The notes under the pieces were generated by a model. The model saw only the letters and a list, made by a program, of their open reading frames with translations. It ran no database searches and was not told the origin of the DNA. A stretch of 64,000 nucleotides of DNA from Oceanobacillus sp. J11TS1 (GTDB lineage Bacteria; Bacillota; Bacilli; Bacillales; Amphibacillaceae), in the NCBI RefSeq assembly GCF_018333215.1, contig NZ_BORO01000005.1, positions 1 through 64,000 on the forward strand. The letters run 5' to 3'. Positions 52,325-62,149 of this stretch are shown piece after piece. Positions within the stretch are counted from its first letter, which is position 1. Every line of letters starts with the position of its first letter. The translations under genes and the position numbers were made by a program.

Positions 52325-52379
52325 GAAGAAGTGTCTGTATAAGAGAATGGAACTGGAATAAATGGTGGGAGGTAAGTAA

Positions 52380-53570
52380 ATGGATTTATATAGTATTAGC
52401 AGTAACGCGCTGTTAACTGCGTTTATTCTGTATTTGCTTGCAACATTTTTCTTTGGCGGGGCAATCCGTCAAAATAAAAGTGAACGTAATAAGCAAACCA
52501 AAACAGGGACGATTGGCTTAGTTATCACCATAATAGGCTTTGTTTCCCAACTAGTTTACTTTATTACAAGATGGGTCATAACAGGACATGCTCCTGTAAG
52601 TAATCTTTTTGAGTTTACTACTTTCTTAGGAATGTCAATGATTTTTGCATTTATTATTATTTACATCTACTATAAAAATGCATTTTTAGGAGTATTTGCA
52701 TTACCATTAGCAACAATTATTATTGCTTATGCAAGTATGTTCTCAACAGATGTCGTACCGCTGCAGGCATCCTTGCAAAACTATTGGCTGTCCATTCACG
52801 TGACGACGGTAGCATTAGGGCAAGGGATATTGTTTATCAGTTTTGTTGCTGGACTAATGTATTTAATTCGTCAAATTGATCAAACCAAGCTTTCCTGGCG
52901 AAATGTAATGCTTGAGCTTGTTATTTATTGCATCTTTTTATTTATTGGTTTTATTGCTGTTACAACTATTTTTAACGTGCTTTCCTATGAAGCTACTTTT
53001 GAAGTGGAGAGAGATGGCCAGCTTGTCATAGCAGAGTATCATTTACCGCCTATTGCAGCGCCGAAAGACAGTACACTATTGTCTGAAAACGTAATGAAAT
53101 CCTGGTTTGAAGCACCAGCCTGGATGCATGGTGATGAGGCTGGCAGAAAGTTAAATACAGTGATCTGGTCCTTCTTTGGGGGAAGCCTCATTTATGGTCT
53201 TGCCTTATTAATTTCACGCAGGCGGATTGGTGAAAGATTGCAGCCGCTTTTAAAGGGTGTCAAACCGGACATGCTTGATGAAATTATGTATCGTTCCGTT
53301 GCAATTGGTTTTCCTGTCTTCACGTTAGGTGGATTAATCTTCGCTGCAATTTGGGCACAAATTGCTTGGGGCAGATTCTGGGGATGGGATCCAAAAGAAG
53401 TTTGGGCATTAATTACTTGGTTCTTCTATGCAGCATTTCTTCATTTACGACTTTCGAGAGGTTGGCATGGAGAAAAATCTGGTTGGTTAGCAGTTATAGG
53501 GTTTGCGATAATTATGTTCAATCTAATTGTAGTAAATCTAGTACTAGCAAGCTTACACTCCTATGCCTAA
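52380..53570 (+). CDS. resC: Cytochrome c biogenesis protein ResC (CcsA family)
   Basis: A 396-residue membrane protein with about eight helices. The haem-binding tryptophan-rich WWD-type segment is WGRFWGWDPKEVWALITW near 336, with conserved His around it (SIHVTTVALG and FLHLRLSRGWHGEKSGWL). Partner of ResB. ATG 52380 follows GGGAGG. A terminator separates it from resD, so resDE can be read independently. Confidence 0.93.
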   Translation: MDLYSISSNALLTAFILYLLATFFFGGAIRQNKSERNKQTKTGTIGLVITIIGFVSQLVYFITRWVITGHAPVSNLFEFTTFLGMSMIFAFIIIYIYYKNAFLGVFALPLATIIIAYASMFSTDVVPLQASLQNYWLSIHVTTVALGQGILFISFVAGLMYLIRQIDQTKLSWRNVMLELVIYCIFLFIGFIAVTTIFNVLSYEATFEVERDGQLVIAEYHLPPIAAPKDSTLLSENVMKSWFEAPAWMHGDEAGRKLNTVIWSFFGGSLIYGLALLISRRRIGERLQPLLKGVKPDMLDEIMYRSVAIGFPVFTLGGLIFAAIWAQIAWGRFWGWDPKEVWALITWFFYAAFLHLRLSRGWHGEKSGWLAVIGFAIIMFNLIVVNLVLASLHSYA

Positions 53571-53613
53571 GGAGATTTGCTAGAAGAGACAGATGAAAGA
53601 TGCGTTGAAAAAG

Positions 53614-53651
53614 AGAATTGTTATCAAACCGTTGATAGCAGTTCTTTTTTT
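53614..53651 (+). terminator. Terminator after resC
   Basis: AGAATTGTTATCAA and TTGATAGCAGTTCT pair with two wobbles, then TTTTTT. Confidence 0.85.
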
Positions 53652-53723
53652 CTATGTGGACAGTCTAATAAAGCCTTTTATTACCCACAGATGGTCTAGA
53701 AAAGAGAGGATACTCTTAATTCC

Positions 53724-53752
53724 TTAACTTTTCCAATAGGTTCGTTTATAAT
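53724..53752 (+). promoter_or_regulatory. SigA promoter of resDE
   Basis: TTAACT, 17 bases, TATAAT, about 33 bases before resD. Confidence 0.65.
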
Positions 53753-53785
53753 GCTAATTAGAGTTGAAATGAGGAGTGAATTGGA

Positions 53786-54502
53786 ATGAGTGAAGCTCAG
53801 AAATTATTAGTAGTAGATGATGAAGAAAGAATCCGTCGTTTAATAAAAATGTATTTAGAAAAAGAAGACTTTGAAATTGATGAAGCTGCTGATGGAAAAA
53901 CAGCCTTAGAGATGGCTCTACAAAATAATTACAGCGCCATCATCCTAGATATTATGATGCCAGAGATGGATGGGATCGAAGTTTGTGAAGAACTGAAAAA
54001 AGAAAAAGACACTCCAGTCATTATGTTAACAGCAAAAGGAGAGGAATCGAATCGTGTTCAAGGATTTGAAGTAGGAGCGGATGATTATATCGTCAAACCA
54101 TTTAGTCCTAGAGAAGCTGTACTGCGTGTGAAAGCCATCTTACGAAGAGTTTCTAACATAAATTATCAGCAATCCTATACTACTGCCAAAAATTTATTGG
54201 TATTCCCGCATTTAACTATTGATCATGATGGTCATCGCGTCACGGCAGATAACCAAGAAGTCAGTTTGACACCAAAAGAATACGAACTGCTTTGTTTCTT
54301 AGCTAGTTCACCGGACAAAGTATTCAATCGGGAGCAATTATTAAAAGAAGTATGGCAATATGAATTTTTTGGCGATCTCCGCACAGTAGATACGCATGTG
54401 AAGCGATTACGTGAAAAATTAAATTCTGTCTCACCGCAAGCAGCTAAAATGATTGTGACAGTATGGGGAATCGGCTATAAATTTGAGGTTGAGCAAGACT
54501 AA
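53786..54502 (+). CDS. resD: Response regulator ResD
   Basis: A 238-residue OmpR-type regulator of aerobic and anaerobic respiration. Phospho-acceptor Asp55 in ILDIMMPEMDG, acid pocket VVDDEE, Lys104 in IVKPFSPRE. The C-terminal winged helix holds LTPKEYELLCFL and DLRTVDTHVKRLREK. In B. subtilis ResD~P activates resABC, ctaA and nitrate/NO genes. ATG 53786 follows GAGGAGTG. Overlaps resE by one base. Confidence 0.94.
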   Translation: MSEAQKLLVVDDEERIRRLIKMYLEKEDFEIDEAADGKTALEMALQNNYSAIILDIMMPEMDGIEVCEELKKEKDTPVIMLTAKGEESNRVQGFEVGADDYIVKPFSPREAVLRVKAILRRVSNINYQQSYTTAKNLLVFPHLTIDHDGHRVTADNQEVSLTPKEYELLCFLASSPDKVFNREQLLKEVWQYEFFGDLRTVDTHVKRLREKLNSVSPQAAKMIVTVWGIGYKFEVEQD

Positions 54503-56256
54503 TGTTTTGGAAAAGTGTCGTTGGAAAACTGTCATTAACCATCTTATTATTAGTATCGTTTGTCTTGAGTGTGTTAACTTTCTTTTTAATGCAGTTTTTT
54601 GAAACGTATCATATACAAGAGGCTGAAAATGACATGACACAAATGGCTAATAAAATTTCATCATTGGTTGATTCGGATTATGATGTTTCTTTTATTGAGG
54701 ATGCGACGGAGATGTTAAGAGATCCGTCTAGCCGAATTGTAATTTACTATGCAAACGATAAGCAGTGGATTTCTGAAACCGATGATGCTGGTTTAGGTTT
54801 TATTGATGAACCATGGCTGCTTCATGATGAAGAGGGGCAGAACTTAATTAACCGAGCAGCTATCAAAACTTCAAATGGGTTCATAGCTGATAACAATGAA
54901 ATTATTTCGGTAGGTGCCCCTTTAGAGAATGGAGGAGCAGTGTTTGTTTTCAAATCATTGGATATGATTAATGAAACGAGAGATCAGACAACAAAACTTA
55001 TTTTGTTAAGTGCTGGAATTGCTATTTTGTTAACAACATTCTTTGCTGTCTTCCTATCCTCCCGCATCACCGCGCCATTAATGAAAATGCGTGAGGCAGC
55101 TTATAACTTAACCCGTGGAGAATTTCATACAAAAGTACCTGTTTTAACCCGTGATGAAATTGGAGATCTAGCAATTGAATTTAACCGTATGGGGAACCAA
55201 TTAAATTATCACATTCAGGCTCTAAGACAGGAAAAAGAGCAGTTATCCAGTATTGTAAGCTCTATGGCGGACGGCGTATTTACGCTTAGTAGAGATGGAG
55301 AAATTATCGTAATGAATCCGCCAGCTAAGGCTTACTTAGATAATTGGAATTACGAGCATAATAAAGAGGATAATAAAGAAAAACAGCTCCCGGGTAAACT
55401 AAAGGATGCTCTAAATGAAGTAATTAACGAAGAAAAAGCTGTATTAAAGGAATCCATTGTACAAGGAAGAAACTATGTGATGCTGGTGACTCCTCTATAT
55501 GATGAATCCTATGTCCGCGGCTGTGTTGCTGTTATCCGTGATATGACGGAAGAGCGCAGGTTGGACAAATTGCGAAAAGATTTTATAGCGAATGTTTCTC
55601 ATGAATTACGGACACCTATTTCCATGCTTCAAGGGTATAGTGAAGCGATTGTCGATAATATTGCAGAAACAAAAGAAGAGAAGAATGAACTGGCTAAAAT
55701 CATTTATGAAGAATCTTTACGGATGGGCAGACTTGTAAATGAACTGCTTGATTTAGCAAGAATGGAAGCTGGCCAAATTCAATTACATGTCGATTCTGTT
55801 GCTGTTCAGGCCTTTGTGGAGCGGGTTGTTCATAAGTTCCAGGGACTTGCCCAAGAAAATGAAGTAGAGCTTTCACTGGATCTAGATATTCATGAACAAA
55901 TTTGCGAAATGGATTCGGATCGAATTGAACAAGTTCTAACAAATTTAATTGATAACGCGCTGCGCCATTCTGTAAAAAACGGCAAAGTACAGGTCTATGC
56001 GAAAAGTAACGCAGATTCTTTCCATGTAGAAGTTCAAGATGACGGCAGTGGTATACCAGAAGAAGATTTGCCATTCGTATTTGAGCGTTTTTACAAGGCT
56101 GATAAGTCGAGAGTGAAAAAAGAGAAACAGGGAACTGGCTTGGGACTCGCTATTGCTAGGAATATTATTGAAGCTCATCATGGGAAAATTCGAGTGAAAA
56201 GTAAATTAGATATTGGTACAACATTTAGTTTTGAAATACCTATGAAGCATTCCTAA
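54502..56256 (+). CDS. resE: Sensor histidine kinase ResE
   Basis: A 584-residue membrane kinase. Two helices (about 10-30 and 161-180) flank an extracellular sensor region. HAMP (about 185-235) and PAS-like (about 250-350) domains follow. HisKA has the phosphorylated His in NVSHELRTPISMLQG, and the ATPase has DNALRHS, DDGSGIPEED and GTGLGLAIA. It senses redox or NO-linked signals in B. subtilis. Confidence 0.94.
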   Translation: MFWKSVVGKLSLTILLLVSFVLSVLTFFLMQFFETYHIQEAENDMTQMANKISSLVDSDYDVSFIEDATEMLRDPSSRIVIYYANDKQWISETDDAGLGFIDEPWLLHDEEGQNLINRAAIKTSNGFIADNNEIISVGAPLENGGAVFVFKSLDMINETRDQTTKLILLSAGIAILLTTFFAVFLSSRITAPLMKMREAAYNLTRGEFHTKVPVLTRDEIGDLAIEFNRMGNQLNYHIQALRQEKEQLSSIVSSMADGVFTLSRDGEIIVMNPPAKAYLDNWNYEHNKEDNKEKQLPGKLKDALNEVINEEKAVLKESIVQGRNYVMLVTPLYDESYVRGCVAVIRDMTEERRLDKLRKDFIANVSHELRTPISMLQGYSEAIVDNIAETKEEKNELAKIIYEESLRMGRLVNELLDLARMEAGQIQLHVDSVAVQAFVERVVHKFQGLAQENEVELSLDLDIHEQICEMDSDRIEQVLTNLIDNALRHSVKNGKVQVYAKSNADSFHVEVQDDGSGIPEEDLPFVFERFYKADKSRVKKEKQGTGLGLAIARNIIEAHHGKIRVKSKLDIGTTFSFEIPMKHS

Positions 56257-56305
56257 AAAAGGATGGATATGTTAATATAATAACGTATATAAAATATCTA
56301 ATATG

Positions 56306-56545
56306 AATAAGGTTAATGGAGAAGGGAATTCAGTGAAAATCTGAAGCTGTCCTCGCAACTGTAAAAGGTACGAAATAAGCGATCCACTGTACAATACTGT
56401 ATGGGAAGGGCTTAAAGTAGGAAGAACCTTGAGCCAGTAAACCTGCCATTAGCCTCAGATTCCATACTTCGAGGTCAAGTAGCTGGATTGGACGAGATAA
56501 TCAGGGATATTTTGCCCATTTCTGCCTGTTGTTAAGACAGGTTTT
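56306..56545 (+). promoter_or_regulatory. Cobalamin riboswitch
   Basis: The conserved blocks appear in order: GGTTAATGGAGAAGGGAA, GTGAAAATCTG, GCTGTCCTCGCAACTGT and the B12-box region GAGCCAGTAAACCTGCC. The expression platform ends in a short hairpin (CCTGT and ACAGG) with TTTT after it, just before the DUF4430 gene. Binding of adenosylcobalamin would shut off the two-gene operon downstream. Confidence 0.92.
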
Positions 56546-56593
56546 CTCTACGGGATAAGAATGTATGGAATTAGGATGAGAGGAGATGGGGAA

Positions 56594-57043
56594 ATGAGAA
56601 AGTGGTTAAAGTACTTTGGTGTGATGTTATTCGCTATTGCTCTTCTTGCAGGTTGTGGCAACAGCAATACAGAACAAAATTCACCCGAAGAAGATGCAAA
56701 TTCCAATACGACAGTGAGTACGAACGAATCGAGCGGTGCAGATGAGGAACTTGCGGATAATGAAGTTCGTCTAACTGTAACAATTGACAATGGTACAGAA
56801 AATGTCACAGAAGAAGTCGTTGAGGTGGAAGAGGGAGCTATCCTTTTAGACGTATTGAAAGATACCTTTTATGTAGAAGAAGATAATGGGTTCATTACAT
56901 CTATTGAACGTGTCTCAGATGATGAAGACGAAGGTAAGTATTGGATGTATACTGTAGACGGTGAGTCTGCGCCTGTTGGTGCAGGAGAGTACGAGCTAAA
57001 TGGCGGCGAAGAAGTCGTATTTGATTTACAGTCAGTGGAATAA
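56594..57043 (+). CDS. DUF4430 lipoprotein, transcobalamin-C-terminal-like
   Basis: A 149-residue lipoprotein. The signal peptide ends in LLAGC, then an Asn/Ser/Glu-rich linker (about 25-58). The DUF4430 domain fills the rest, with VEEGAILLDVL and KYWMYTVDGE followed by APVGAGEYELNGGEEV, a motif also found in the C-terminal domain of intrinsic factor and transcobalamin, which hold B12. Riboswitch control and the ECF S gene next door make an extracellular cobalamin capture role likely. I chose ATG 56594 after GAGGAG. An upstream ATG 56561 would add 11 residues. Confidence 0.82.
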   Translation: MRKWLKYFGVMLFAIALLAGCGNSNTEQNSPEEDANSNTTVSTNESSGADEELADNEVRLTVTIDNGTENVTEEVVEVEEGAILLDVLKDTFYVEEDNGFITSIERVSDDEDEGKYWMYTVDGESAPVGAGEYELNGGEEVVFDLQSVE

Positions 57044-57046
57044 AAA

Positions 57047-57556
57047 ATGAACACATATAAACTAACATTACTTGCATTGCTTGCAGCCTTAGCTGTAGTC
57101 GGCAGGTATGCATTTCAGTTCATCCCCAATGTACAACCTGTAACAGCCATTGTCATTTTAACGGGTATTTTTCTGGGACCTGTATCATCTGTTATTTTAG
57201 CGGTTCTAGTAGTTTTCCTTTCGAATATGTTACTTGGTATGGGAATCTGGACTGTTTGGCAAATTATTTCATGGTGTATCATTGGTTTAGCTGCAGGTAT
57301 GATAGGAATTGGTTGGAAAAAGGTGCCATTAGGCTTCCTTGTTCTTTTTTCTGTAGTTAGCGGCTATTTTTATGGATTTATTATTTCGTTAACAACGTAT
57401 CAAGTTACTGGACATTTCTGGCCTTATTATTTGGCAGGACTTCCTTTTGACACTGCACATGCAGTTGGTAACGGCGTGTTTATTGTACTTTTATATCCAT
57501 TACTTCATTTTTTATTTCAAAGGTATGCAAAAAATAGATTCCGAATGAAACAATGA
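57047..57556 (+). CDS. ECF transporter S component (probable cobalamin uptake)
   Basis: A 169-residue membrane protein with five or six helices, including the family's Ala-rich first helix (LLALLAALAVVGRYAFQFI) that docks with EcfT. It starts four bases after the DUF4430 gene and shares the cobalamin riboswitch, so it most likely carries B12 or a precursor. The energising EcfA/EcfT genes are not in the window and are presumably shared, as in group II ECF systems. A terminator follows. Confidence 0.82.
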   Translation: MNTYKLTLLALLAALAVVGRYAFQFIPNVQPVTAIVILTGIFLGPVSSVILAVLVVFLSNMLLGMGIWTVWQIISWCIIGLAAGMIGIGWKKVPLGFLVLFSVVSGYFYGFIISLTTYQVTGHFWPYYLAGLPFDTAHAVGNGVFIVLLYPLLHFLFQRYAKNRFRMKQ

Positions 57557-57588
57557 AAAAGCTGTCGATTTTTAATCGGCAGCTTTTT
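57556..57588 (+). terminator. Terminator after the ECF S gene
   Basis: AAAAAGCTGTCGATT and AATCGGCAGCTTTTT pair, one wobble, around a three-base loop. Confidence 0.9.
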
Positions 57589-57811
57589 GCATTTTGGGAA
57601 ACGCAAAGTTTTAGAGAAGCATTTGCGGAATCTTCCACTAGGTATAAACACTACATTAGCTAGAAAACTTTAGTTACCCGAATTCACCTTATTATTTATA
57701 AAATGAAAATCTATAAACAAATGTCTATTCGTGATATACTTTCTTTATGAAATAAAAAAGCATTACTCTGTGAAAGATTTTATTCTTCACATATGAAATA
57801 GGAGTTTAACA

Positions 57812-58546
57812 ATGTCTGAATTTATGAGTTATGATGAAATTCTGGTGAAATGCCAAGAAATTAATACCAAATATGAAATCAATCAAGAACGCTTTGATGA
57901 AATTGTTGATTGTATAATAGATAATGAAGAAATGTCTGCTGATGAAAAAATTGCGAAAGCATTTGAGCGATTACTACAAGCAGTTAATAAAGAAATAGGC
58001 GATATGGAGACTACAGCGAGATTACAGCCGACTTGTCAGATGGGCTGTGCATTTTGCTGTTATTTTCCCATTGTTACAAATAAAATGGAGGCAAGGCTTA
58101 TAAAAGATGCAATCGGCAAAATGCCTGAGAACCGAAAAAGTTTTATAGAAAACCATCTTTTAAATTATTATCAAACCTATCAAGATAAGATTAATGATCT
58201 ACATGATTTAGACATTGCTACGGATCCAGATGCGAAATATACGTATAAAAAAGCTAATCTGCCCTGTCCATTTTTAAACTTGGAAACAAACGCTTGTACC
58301 ATCTATGAAATACGGCCTTTACCGTGCAGGACGTATGTAAATTATACAGATCCTAAGGTATGCGCAGAGAATGTTATGCCAAAGGAAACGATTAGTTATG
58401 AGTTCTTGTATCAAGAATACATGGGAGCAATGAATGAGTTATTACAGTATCTATATGAAAATGAAAAAATAGAGAATGTAGATTATCCAGGGGACTTGTA
58501 TCAAGAAGATTTATTAATAAACTGGATGAAAGAGGCTGTTCGTTAA
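57812..58546 (+). CDS. YkgJ-family cysteine-cluster protein
   Basis: A 244-residue protein with a Cys-rich core: CQMGCAFCC near 78-86, then CPFLN, CTIYEIRPLPC and a later Cys (about 151-178). The family (zinc/iron-chelating domain) is thought to bind a metal or FeS cluster. The function is not known. The N-terminal 70 residues are helical and acidic. It is isolated between the B12 operon and ypbB. Confidence 0.85.
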   Translation: MSEFMSYDEILVKCQEINTKYEINQERFDEIVDCIIDNEEMSADEKIAKAFERLLQAVNKEIGDMETTARLQPTCQMGCAFCCYFPIVTNKMEARLIKDAIGKMPENRKSFIENHLLNYYQTYQDKINDLHDLDIATDPDAKYTYKKANLPCPFLNLETNACTIYEIRPLPCRTYVNYTDPKVCAENVMPKETISYEFLYQEYMGAMNELLQYLYENEKIENVDYPGDLYQEDLLINWMKEAVR

Positions 58547-58659
58547 GGTGAATTTAAGCTCCTGATTCGGGGGTCAACACCAAAATCGATGGTGGAAGTT
58601 GTCATCGAATATAAAAAGTTAGTTTATATAAATGTTTAAGTACGAACGGTGGTGTTAGG

Positions 58660-59700
58660 ATGCTTTTCCAAGGAATTCTTATGGATTGTTTTCAAAAAAT
58701 TAATAAAGAACGTACACCCGCAAGTGTTTATAATCTATTAATTGGAAAAAAAGCAATCCAAACCATACAAGATGCCAGGTTTTATCAAACTGCTAATTAT
58801 TACGGAATTTATCCTTCCTTAGCCAAAGAGGATTATAATAAACAGGTGAGACAATTAGTTGAAGAAGACTATTTCGTTGAGGATAGTGAAAAAAAGCTGC
58901 AAATAACGAAAAAAGGAAAAACGTGGCTAGCATCTCATAGAGGATATTTAAATGGTTTTTATGGTTCAGAATACGCAAAGATGATAGAACCGTTTAAACA
59001 ACGATTATTACTTTTTATTCAGACTCTGACGAATACAACTCAAAATGAGTATCGTTTCATTCCGATTACGGATCAATATGAAATCGAACAATTTGTTAAA
59101 AGTTGTTATAGAAAATATAAGCAACAGCCATCTGATGCGTTGAAACAAATTTATAAAGAATTAGAAAATGCCTTATCTTATCTAACCGATCAAGAAGCTT
59201 CGATGTTTGTGGACCGCATAACAAGTTTCCATTCTTATGGAAGCAGTTTACAGCAACTATCACAAGATTATCAGCTGGCTATTCCAGATTGTTTTTTAAG
59301 CATTCAAAAAGTGTTTTATCATTTGTTAAAGCTACAGGATGAAGATGGCAGGAATTATCCGATGCTGCACCTATTTACCAAAGGCCTGCATGCAGCGCAT
59401 ACGCCTTTGAGCCGAACAGCACAATCCACACTCTGCCTACTGAAAAAGAATCACTCTTTGGAGGAAATGATGCGAATTCGTCAGCTGAAATTGAATACGA
59501 TACAGGATCATTTAGTGGAGATTGCTATGCATGAGGTAAATTTTCCTTTTTTTGATTATATAGACTCAACGATTTATGAAGAAATTAAAGAAGTAGTGGA
59601 TCGAAAACAAACATATCGGCTTAAAGAAATTAAAAATAATATAAATCCTGCTATTAGTTACTTTCAAATTCGCTTAGCGCTGGTTTTATATAATCGATAA
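58660..59700 (+). CDS. ypbB: YpbB-like helix-turn-helix protein
   Basis: A 346-residue protein, mostly helical. A C-terminal segment (LCLLKKNHSLEEMMRIRQLKLNTIQDHLVEIA) is the HTH_40-type domain often found fused to RecQ helicases, consistent with a partner of the recS gene 11 bases downstream. In B. subtilis ypbB and recS (ypbC) form the same pair. Function not established. ATG 58660 has GGTGGTG upstream. A second ATG at 58681 is possible. Confidence 0.82.
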   Translation: MLFQGILMDCFQKINKERTPASVYNLLIGKKAIQTIQDARFYQTANYYGIYPSLAKEDYNKQVRQLVEEDYFVEDSEKKLQITKKGKTWLASHRGYLNGFYGSEYAKMIEPFKQRLLLFIQTLTNTTQNEYRFIPITDQYEIEQFVKSCYRKYKQQPSDALKQIYKELENALSYLTDQEASMFVDRITSFHSYGSSLQQLSQDYQLAIPDCFLSIQKVFYHLLKLQDEDGRNYPMLHLFTKGLHAAHTPLSRTAQSTLCLLKKNHSLEEMMRIRQLKLNTIQDHLVEIAMHEVNFPFFDYIDSTIYEEIKEVVDRKQTYRLKEIKNNINPAISYFQIRLALVLYNR

Positions 59701-59711
59701 GGAGGGCGAGC

Positions 59712-61244
59712 ATGATTCATCTAAAAGACGCATTGCATCACCATTTTAATTATGATGCTTTTCGGATCGGACAAGAGGAAATCATTTCAGATGTTTTACG
59801 TGGAGAAGATGTACTTGGGGTATTGCCAACAGGGTCTGGTAAGTCAATTTGCTATCAGCTGCCTGCTAAATTACTGGATGGCGTAACGATCGTTGTTTCT
59901 CCGTTGATTTCATTAATGATTGATCAAGTGAAGGAGTTAAAGGCTGCTTCTTTCAAAGAAGTAATTGCCTTAAATAGCTTTATGCCTTTTCATGAACAAC
60001 AAAGAGCGTTAAATCATCTAGATTTATATCGACTTATTTATGTATCCCCGGAGTGGCTTCAGAAAAAGAACCATCAAAACTATTTGAAGCGATTGCAGGT
60101 TAAACTGTTTGTAGTGGATGAAGCACATTGTATATCGCAATGGGGACATGAGTTTCGTCCAGACTATCAACGGCTGCATGAAGTTATTGCAGAGCTAAAT
60201 CATCCGCCTGTATTGGCGCTGAGTGCTACTGCAACACCTGACGTGCAAACGGATATTATTCAAAGTTTAAATAAACCAAATATGAAAAAGCATATTTATC
60301 CGATGGATCGAAAAAATATCGCTTTTTGTGTAGAAGAAGTTGAAAATGATCAACAGAAACTAGAACGTATTGAGGAAATAACAAAATCTTATTTGGTTCC
60401 AACGTTAATCTATTTTACAAGCAGGCAGTCTTCTGAAGAAGTAGCTTTATGGCTGCGTGCAAAACATCCTAACATGAATATCGCTTATTACCATGGCGGA
60501 ATGGAAGCCTCGGAGCGATTAAGAATTCAACAGCAGTTTATGAATAATCAAATTGATATTATTTGTTGTACAAGCGCGTTTGGAATGGGAATCAATAAAC
60601 CGGATATTCGATTAGTCATTCACTACCATCTTCCACTCCAGATTGAATCGTATATTCAAGAAGTAGGTAGAGCTGGCAGAGACGGGAATTCAAGTGTCGG
60701 AGTCATCCTTTACCATAAAGGGGATTTTAGATTATCAACAAATATGGTTAAAAATGAGTTGCCGACAATAGAGGATATTGACCGTTTAACCCGAACCATT
60801 TTAACCTATCAAAATAATCAAATCGATTTACCATCACCAGAACAGCTGCATATGTTAATTGATATTAATGAAGGAGCAGGGCGATTTATTCTAAGACAAT
60901 TGCAAAAATATGAACTGGTCCGTGACAATGTATGGTTATTGGATGAACAGAAATGGAAGTCAGTGAGAGTGAAAATTATCCAAAACCTCGAGGAGCGGAA
61001 AATATACAAAAACGATAAACTAAACGAACTGTATCAATGGATTCGATCAGACGATTGTTTTAGGCAATCCCTTTATCAATCTTTTCAAAACGGCTTTCAA
61101 AAACCAGATGGCCAATGCTGTAGCAATTGTGGTTTTCATTGGAGTGATTGGTTACCTGAATCGTCTCTCAACACGGTAGAATCTCTTTCTCTGATGAATT
61201 GGCGCAACAAACTTCAAAAAATCCTAAATATTGAAGAGGGATAA
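59712..61244 (+). CDS. recS: RecQ-family DNA helicase RecS
   Basis: A 510-residue ATP-dependent 3'-5' helicase. Motif I PTGSGKSICYQLPA (39-52), motif II DEAHCISQWGHEFRPDY, motif III ALSATATP, motif V GMGINKPDIRLVIHY and motif VI YIQEVGRAGRDG are complete. The C-terminus is short: a zinc-like CCSNCG, no HRDC domain, matching RecS (YpbC), not full-length RecQ. Works in replication-fork repair and recombination. Starts 11 bases after ypbB. Confidence 0.92.
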   Translation: MIHLKDALHHHFNYDAFRIGQEEIISDVLRGEDVLGVLPTGSGKSICYQLPAKLLDGVTIVVSPLISLMIDQVKELKAASFKEVIALNSFMPFHEQQRALNHLDLYRLIYVSPEWLQKKNHQNYLKRLQVKLFVVDEAHCISQWGHEFRPDYQRLHEVIAELNHPPVLALSATATPDVQTDIIQSLNKPNMKKHIYPMDRKNIAFCVEEVENDQQKLERIEEITKSYLVPTLIYFTSRQSSEEVALWLRAKHPNMNIAYYHGGMEASERLRIQQQFMNNQIDIICCTSAFGMGINKPDIRLVIHYHLPLQIESYIQEVGRAGRDGNSSVGVILYHKGDFRLSTNMVKNELPTIEDIDRLTRTILTYQNNQIDLPSPEQLHMLIDINEGAGRFILRQLQKYELVRDNVWLLDEQKWKSVRVKIIQNLEERKIYKNDKLNELYQWIRSDDCFRQSLYQSFQNGFQKPDGQCCSNCGFHWSDWLPESSLNTVESLSLMNWRNKLQKILNIEEG

Positions 61245-61245
61245 G

Positions 61246-61812
61246 ATGAAGCAGCACGTGTTGATAAAGCAAATGTCTAAGAGAGAATTAAGATTTCAGT
61301 TGTTTTTCTCACAAGGTTTCATTTTGCTTTTAACAATCATATTAAGCTTTTTGTTCTTCGACTCGTTTTTTGAATGGTTCCTTCTTTTTGAGTGGGATAT
61401 TTCAGAAATACTGATTTATGGAGGATTATCTGGTGTTCTAATCGTTGTTATTGAACTTGTTCTTATTCGGATAACTCCAAAAAGGTACTGGGATGATGGT
61501 GGGATTAATGAGGCGGTGTTTCGTGATCAGCCAATAAGTTTTATATTCGTATTTACGTTTGTCGTGGCCATTTGTGAAGAGTTGTTATTTAGAGGTGTTA
61601 TCCAAACAACATTTGGGTATATCGTAGCAAGTATTATTTTTGCAGTTGTTCATGTTAGATATTTAAAGAAGCCATTATTATTATTTATTGTCCTATTTAT
61701 TAGTTTTTATTTGGGCTGGCTGTATCAATACACAGGTAATTTATTTGTTCCAATAATAATGCATTTTTTTGTTGACTTTATACTTGGGTTAGTTATACGG
61801 TTAAAGAAATGA
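61246..61812 (+). CDS. ypbD: CPBP-family intramembrane protease YpbD
   Basis: A 188-residue membrane protein with about five helices. The glutamate motif EELLFRGVIQ (near 115), the second motif (IIFAVVHVRY, the His) and the third (HFFVDFILG) mark an Abi/CAAX-type protease. Targets unknown. I chose ATG 61246, right after the recS stop, downstream of GAAGAGGG. Confidence 0.88.
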   Translation: MKQHVLIKQMSKRELRFQLFFSQGFILLLTIILSFLFFDSFFEWFLLFEWDISEILIYGGLSGVLIVVIELVLIRITPKRYWDDGGINEAVFRDQPISFIFVFTFVVAICEELLFRGVIQTTFGYIVASIIFAVVHVRYLKKPLLLFIVLFISFYLGWLYQYTGNLFVPIIMHFFVDFILGLVIRLKK

Positions 61813-61822
61813 GGTGTTGGCA

Positions 61823-62098
61823 TTGAATATCAAACAAAATGACCAAGCAGAAGAATTGAGACAAGCTATTCAAGATGTGACGAAAAATAATGAAGAATCA
61901 GAGCTAGCTAGTTCAGAAGAAGATAAGCAAAAGGATGATTCATCTCCAGAAATTGATATATTGAATTTGCCGCCGAGAAATGAAGTACATAAAGATACAA
62001 GTAAAATGCGATTTAAAATAAATCTGTCCTTACTACGGTTTATTTTTATGGTTGTCTTGCTTCTTGCTTTAGCCGGCTTGATAATTTGGTTTGTTTAA
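61823..62098 (+). CDS. Single-pass membrane protein in the ypbE position
   Basis: A 91-residue protein with an acidic, charged N-terminal 65 residues and one C-terminal helix (LLRFIFMVVLLLALAGLIIW). TTG 61823 lies six bases after GAGGTG. GTG 61814 is possible. B. subtilis has the LysM protein YpbE at this place, but no LysM domain is visible here, so it may be unrelated or a truncated form. Co-directional with ypbD, 10 bases downstream. Confidence 0.7.
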   Translation: MNIKQNDQAEELRQAIQDVTKNNEESELASSEEDKQKDDSSPEIDILNLPPRNEVHKDTSKMRFKINLSLLRFIFMVVLLLALAGLIIWFV

Positions 62099-62149
62099 GG
62101 GACGAAGCGTGGTCATCTTCCAGACAAGCATCAAATGGTTTAATGTGTC

